A stretch of 16,949 nt of DNA, taken from the NCBI GenBank assembly GCA_012517755.1, contig JAAYUH010000087.1:1-16949 (forward strand), given 5' to 3'. Within the stretch, counting starts at the first letter, position 1; the number at the start of each line of letters is the position of its first letter. Both the position numbers and the translations under genes were made by a program. The notes below the pieces were generated by a model. That model was not told the origin of the DNA. It saw only the letters and a program-made list of their open reading frames with translations, and made no database searches. This stretch comes from a bacterium. Lineage in GTDB: Bacteria > Caldisericota > Caldisericia > B22-G15. Below, one piece after another: positions 14,601 through 16,949 of this stretch.

Positions 14601-16371
14601 TTTTGGTGTCCCTTCAACATTAACAAAAGAAAAAGAAGCAGAGATAAAAGATTTCAAAGGTAAAACTTATAAAACACAAAAAACTTATAGATTGATAATA
14701 TCTGGAGAAAGAGCAAAGTTGTTTTTTGATAAGATAGGTTTAATTGGAAAAAAGAGAGAGAAATTTTTATTACTTATAAAAGATAAGAAATTATATAAAA
14801 CTCTATCTTTTTATGAATATCAAGAAATAATAGGAATTGAGGAGGATGGTGAAGAAGAGGTTTATGATATAAAAGCTCCACCAGATTTTACATGGATAAC
14901 AAACGGGATTTTAAGTTTGGACTGTGGTGAACAACCTCTTTTGCCTTATGAATCATGTAATCTTGGTTCTATTGATGTTTCGAAATTTGTAAAAGATGGA
15001 AAAATTGATTATGAGAGATTAGGAAAAGTAGTTCAAATAGGGGTTCATTTTCTTGATAATGTTATTGATGTAAACAAATATCCAGTTCAAAAGATCGAAG
15101 AGATGACAAAATTAAATAGAAAAATTGGTTTAGGTGTTATGGGATTTCACGATTTATTAATAAAAATGAGAATAGCTTATGATTCAGAAGATGCAATTAA
15201 ATTAGCTGAAGAGTTAATGTCATTTATAAGTAGAAAAGCATGGGAAAAGTCAGAAGAGTTAGCAATAGAAAGAGGGGTTTTTCCAGCATGGAATGGAAGT
15301 GTTCATGAGAAAAATGGGAAAAAAGTTAGAAACGCAACAGTTACAACAATAGCACCAACTGGTTCAATAAGCATAATTTCGAACTGTTCTTCTGGTATAG
15401 AACCGATATTTGCACTTGCTTATAAAAGACAGGTTGCCATTGGAGAATGGTATGAGATAAATCCTCTTTTTGAAAAAGAGTTGAAAGATAGAGGATTGTA
15501 TTCTGAAGAAATTATGGAAAAAATTTGTGAAGAGGGTAGTGTAAAGAATTTTGATGATATACCAGATGATATTAAAAAAATTTTTGTAACAGCCCATGAT
15601 ATTGAGCCTGAATGGCATTTGAAGATTCAATCTATTTTTCAGAAATATGTTGATAATGCTGTATCAAAAACTGTTAATTTGAGAAATGAAGCAACTGTTG
15701 ATGAAGTTAGAAAAATATATCTTATGGCTTATGAACTTGGGCTTAAAGGTGTAACAATTTATAGAGATAGATCGAAAGAGGTTCAAGTTTTAACTAAGGG
15801 CAGAGAAGAGAAAGAGGAAAAAAGGGAGAGCAAATTAACACCAAGGCCAAGACCATCTGTAACATATGGTGCAACAATAAAGATGAAAACGGGTTGTGGC
15901 AATCTTTATGTAACAATAAATGAGGATGAAAATGGGATATGTGAAGTTTTTTCAACACTTGGAAAGGCTGGTGGATGTGCTGCGTCTCAAACAGAAGCAA
16001 TTTCAAGACTTGTTTCTCTTGCTTTAAGGTCAGGAGTTTCACCTGAACCAATTATTGAACAATTAAAAGGAATAAGATGTCCTAACCCAATTTGGCAGGA
16101 TGGAGAAAAAATACTTTCCTGTGCAGATGCTATTGCTAAGGCATTAGAAAAATATCTATCAATGAAGACAGAAGAGAAAAAAAGATTAGATTTTTTAAAG
16201 GAAAATGAAGTTTATGAAGAAAAAGATCTTCAAGGTGAAAAAATAGAAGAGGAAAAATCTCAGACTATTGAAGGTGTTGAATCTCTTATTTGTCCTGAAT
16301 GTGGTGGAGTTATGATTAGCCTTGAGGGATGCTGGACTTGTCCAAATTGTGGATATTCAAAATGTGATTGA
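11665..16371 (+). CDS. nrdJ: adenosylcobalamin-dependent (class II) ribonucleoside-diphosphate reductase precursor with two inteins
   Basis: The 1568-residue precursor consists of extein 1-120, intein 121-588, extein 589-742, intein 743-1086 and extein 1087-1568, so the spliced enzyme has 756 residues, normal for class II. It makes deoxyribonucleotides using adenosylcobalamin and needs no oxygen. Active-site residues are Cys92 (LLSACFVLP), thiyl-radical Cys1087 in NP(C)GEQPL and Cys1098 in PYESCNLGSI, spaced like the Thermotoga maritima enzyme, plus the phosphate loop APTGSIS (1230-1236). A TSCPD domain (about 1400-1496) and a C-terminal cysteine cluster (1543, 1546, 1556, 1559, 1562, 1567) follow; the last cysteines probably shuttle reducing power. 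No N-terminal ATP-cone is present, so activity regulation of that kind is absent. The ATG is preceded by AGGAGG. Confidence 0.96.
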   Translation: MENKIDLTPQAKLVLEKRYLKKNEKGEVIETPFEMFERVARVISNVDRFYNKDVDIEKTYENFLNVMINLEFLPNSPTLMNAGRELGLLSACFVLPVGDSLNEIFDSLKYTALIHQGGGGCIRKGSKVITSFCGVEEIDKIYEKIFLKGYKEEIYSPNAKYIDINNLNIFTLSFNSKTYKYEKDKINNIWKYNIPKEKSYTIVLEGNTEITTSEWHPFVVYNNGKIIEKEAKDIKVGDLIVGPNESLIENYLFENNKDEISINLSYLIGYFLVDGSLTKTKNGLRMRFFDSSKELLEEIVKIIHKLTNKKYSIQRDKRSKNNYILNIYDKQLIEKIIDLTGVKPGSKSFIIKVPDYLYKCNIENIFSFLAGLIDSDGYVEKNKKRISFSTASEKMKEDLVYVLSLLGFKFSIRERKPKNKNWNIMWEVYITGVDEIEKFDRTIGKYIKNNEKIIRIKNHIKTKSSSKKGNVPFELFEEILNEAGIKTNTTEIHRKSIKIGNKYFFLSRWKEKNIINLNKILYLIDEVLKLNIEEEKREKLIKLKLILPALKEVKKVAKGKYEGEFFDFTVEKNNNYLAGINGFTLIHNTGFSFSKLRPKGDVVKSTMGVASGPISFMEVFDKATETIKQGGVRRGANMGILRIDHPDIIDFITAKDRQGYLTNFNISVAITDYFMNRYFNDEEYELINPRDGRVVKKLRAREVFDMIVEHAWKSGDPGVIFIDNINKANPTPHIGEIEATNPCVVGDTLIATENGLVKAKNLKKGIKIWSGNKWNEINEVINNGVQKIYKITLKSGVELKITKDHKLYTSSGWKKVEEIKLGEKVYIPLNIKEDNNDNCDFEFYELIGYFIGDGSLSNSNHVSLHVGDDDKLATYFEPILKKYSGSSYVIQRERQYIIDTHRKSFADEIRRLFNINVSKSEQKEIPENILNLGHNSLKAVLRGIFSSDGTVYDSNGTVTIALSSGSIRLLKQVQLLLLYFGVPSTLTKEKEAEIKDFKGKTYKTQKTYRLIISGERAKLFFDKIGLIGKKREKFLLLIKDKKLYKTLSFYEYQEIIGIEEDGEEEVYDIKAPPDFTWITNGILSLDCGEQPLLPYESCNLGSIDVSKFVKDGKIDYERLGKVVQIGVHFLDNVIDVNKYPVQKIEEMTKLNRKIGLGVMGFHDLLIKMRIAYDSEDAIKLAEELMSFISRKAWEKSEELAIERGVFPAWNGSVHEKNGKKVRNATVTTIAPTGSISIISNCSSGIEPIFALAYKRQVAIGEWYEINPLFEKELKDRGLYSEEIMEKICEEGSVKNFDDIPDDIKKIFVTAHDIEPEWHLKIQSIFQKYVDNAVSKTVNLRNEATVDEVRKIYLMAYELGLKGVTIYRDRSKEVQVLTKGREEKEEKRESKLTPRPRPSVTYGATIKMKTGCGNLYVTINEDENGICEVFSTLGKAGGCAASQTEAISRLVSLALRSGVSPEPIIEQLKGIRCPNPIWQDGEKILSCADAIAKALEKYLSMKTEEKKRLDFLKENEVYEEKDLQGEKIEEEKSQTIEGVESLICPECGGVMISLEGCWTCPNCGYSKCD
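12025..13428 (+). other. intein 1 of NrdJ with LAGLIDADG homing endonuclease
   Basis: This 468-residue in-frame intein (precursor residues 121-588) is inserted in the conserved GGGG/TGFSFSKLRP motif. It starts with the nucleophile Cys121 (CIRKGSKVIT) and ends with His-Asn (GFTLIHN), and the next host residue is Thr589, all standard for splicing. Block B reads TTSEWHPF (211-218), with Ser instead of Thr three residues before the histidine. Block F is GEFFDFTVEKNNNYLAG. The endonuclease motifs are LIGYFLVDG (267-275) and LAGLIDSDG (369-377), both keeping the catalytic Asp (274, 376), so homing activity may persist. Removal of the insert restores an uninterrupted reductase sequence, which fixes both borders. 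Confidence 0.94.
13891..14922 (+). other. intein 2 of NrdJ with LAGLIDADG endonuclease and atypical Leu-Asp end
   Basis: This 344-residue in-frame intein (precursor residues 743-1086) is inserted in EATNP/CGEQPL, directly before the radical-site cysteine Cys1087, which therefore also serves as the +1 nucleophile of splicing. It starts with Cys743 (CVVGDTLIAT). Block B has the standard TKDH (802-805). The endonuclease motifs are LIGYFIGDG (846-854) and LRGIFSSDG (941-949), both with the catalytic Asp. The C-terminal block reads NGILSLD: the penultimate His is Leu1085 and the final Asn is Asp1086. The borders are fixed because joining NP to CGEQ recreates the invariant reductase motif. Asp-terminated inteins that splice have been described in a reductase of Carboxydothermus, as I recall. 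Confidence 0.92.
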
Positions 16372-16949
16372 TGAAAGAAGCTGTAGATTTATTAATTTAT
16401 AATATAAAAGAGATTGTCACACCTATAGCTCCTTATCCAAAAAAAGAAAAATCAATGAGAGATATTTCAATTATTAATAATGGAGCAATATCTATAAAAG
16501 ATGGAAAAATTTATGATATATCATTAAATGAAAAAATAAGAGATTTATATAAAGGTGAATCTGAAATTGATTTGAGAAATGAAAATATTGTTCTTCCCGG
16601 TTTTGTTGACCCACATACACATCTTTTATTTGGTGGTACAAGAGAAGATGAGTTTTTATTAAGATTAGAGGGTATTAACTATCTTGAAATACAAAAAAGA
16701 GGTGGAGGAATAATTAAAACTAAAAATGATACATTTTCTTTTCCAGAGAAGATATTAATTGAAGATACAAAAAAGAGATTATATTCAGGAATGTCTTATG
16801 GTATCACAACTTTTGAATTAAAAAGTGGTTATGGTTTAAATATAGATAAAGAGATTATTCTTTTAGAGATAATAAAGAAACTAAAAGAAGAAAGTAAAAT
16901 AAAAATAATACCGACTCTACTTCTACATCTATTACCTGAAAATGAAGAA
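16371..16949 (+). CDS. hutI: imidazolonepropionase, N-terminal part (3' end outside window)
   Basis: 193 codons are visible of a protein usually near 410 residues, so about half is present. HutI hydrolyses imidazolone-5-propionate to N-formimino-glutamate, the third step of histidine degradation. The metal-binding motif VDPHTHLLFGGTREDEF, then RLEGINYLEIQKRGGGI and later TTFELKSGYGL, match HutI closely and separate it from other amidohydrolases. The frame is uninterrupted to the window edge. The ATG overlaps the nrdJ stop codon by one base (TGATG) and has no Shine-Dalgarno site, so translation probably depends on re-initiation after nrdJ. No other hut gene is in view. Confidence 0.9.
   Translation, partial: MKEAVDLLIYNIKEIVTPIAPYPKKEKSMRDISIINNGAISIKDGKIYDISLNEKIRDLYKGESEIDLRNENIVLPGFVDPHTHLLFGGTREDEFLLRLEGINYLEIQKRGGGIIKTKNDTFSFPEKILIEDTKKRLYSGMSYGITTFELKSGYGLNIDKEIILLEIIKKLKEESKIKIIPTLLLHLLPENEE

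Noticed and set aside
15794..16051. 85-residue minus-strand reading frame rich in His and Leu
   Set aside because: It is antisense to the conserved TSCPD part of nrdJ and has no promoter or ribosome site of note.

Overview
The window is a strongly AT-rich bacterial chromosome segment. It suggests an anaerobic, amino-acid-using, cobalamin-dependent bacterium, possibly a thermophile. The reasons are a coenzyme-B12-type class II ribonucleotide reductase, a 2,4-diaminopentanoate dehydrogenase (ornithine fermentation), an imidazolonepropionase (histidine breakdown), lipoprotein-type solute receptors, and several TTG starts. I cannot name the species, and thermophily is only an inference.

Layout. 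Bases 3-251 hold the C-terminal part of a HEPN-domain protein on the plus strand. It converges on a minus-strand tRNA pair: tRNA-Lys(UUU) at 346-421, then tRNA-Glu(UUC) at 266-340, with a clear sigma-70-like promoter at 432-459. Bases 422-801 are non-coding and carry a three-copy tandem of a small hairpin repeat, a degenerate fourth copy, and a separate long inverted repeat. Bases 802-7494 (minus strand) form a complete phosphate regulon: phoB-phoR, then pstS-pstC-pstA-pstB-phoU. In the 85-base gap between phoR and pstS are four hexamers of the TTAACA type, spaced exactly 11 bases apart and followed by a -10 box. This reads as the PhoB operator/promoter of the pst operon.

A 44-base divergent spacer with a perfect dyad separates phoB from a plus-strand run of six overlapping or abutting genes (7539-11505): Sir2 deacetylase, RidA-family protein, HD-domain hydrolase, O6-alkylguanine-DNA alkyltransferase, family 3 solute-binding lipoprotein, and 2,4-diaminopentanoate dehydrogenase. 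After a 159-base gap with a promoter comes a 1568-codon nrdJ gene interrupted by two in-frame LAGLIDADG inteins. The first (468 aa) splits the Gly-rich GGGG/TGFSFS motif. The second (344 aa) sits directly before the catalytic thiyl-radical cysteine of NPCGEQ. Removing both leaves a 756-residue class II reductase. The second intein ends in Leu-Asp instead of the usual His-Asn. The window closes with a truncated hutI coupled to the nrdJ stop codon.

The pho/pst block is a self-contained sense-and-import module. The six-gene plus-strand run mixes protein deacylation, reactive-metabolite clearance, DNA alkylation repair and amino-acid handling; a shared damage-control or amino-acid-catabolism role is only an inference. 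The most unusual object is the doubly intein-split nrdJ. I found no CRISPR array, transposase, phage module or clearly new multi-gene defence system.
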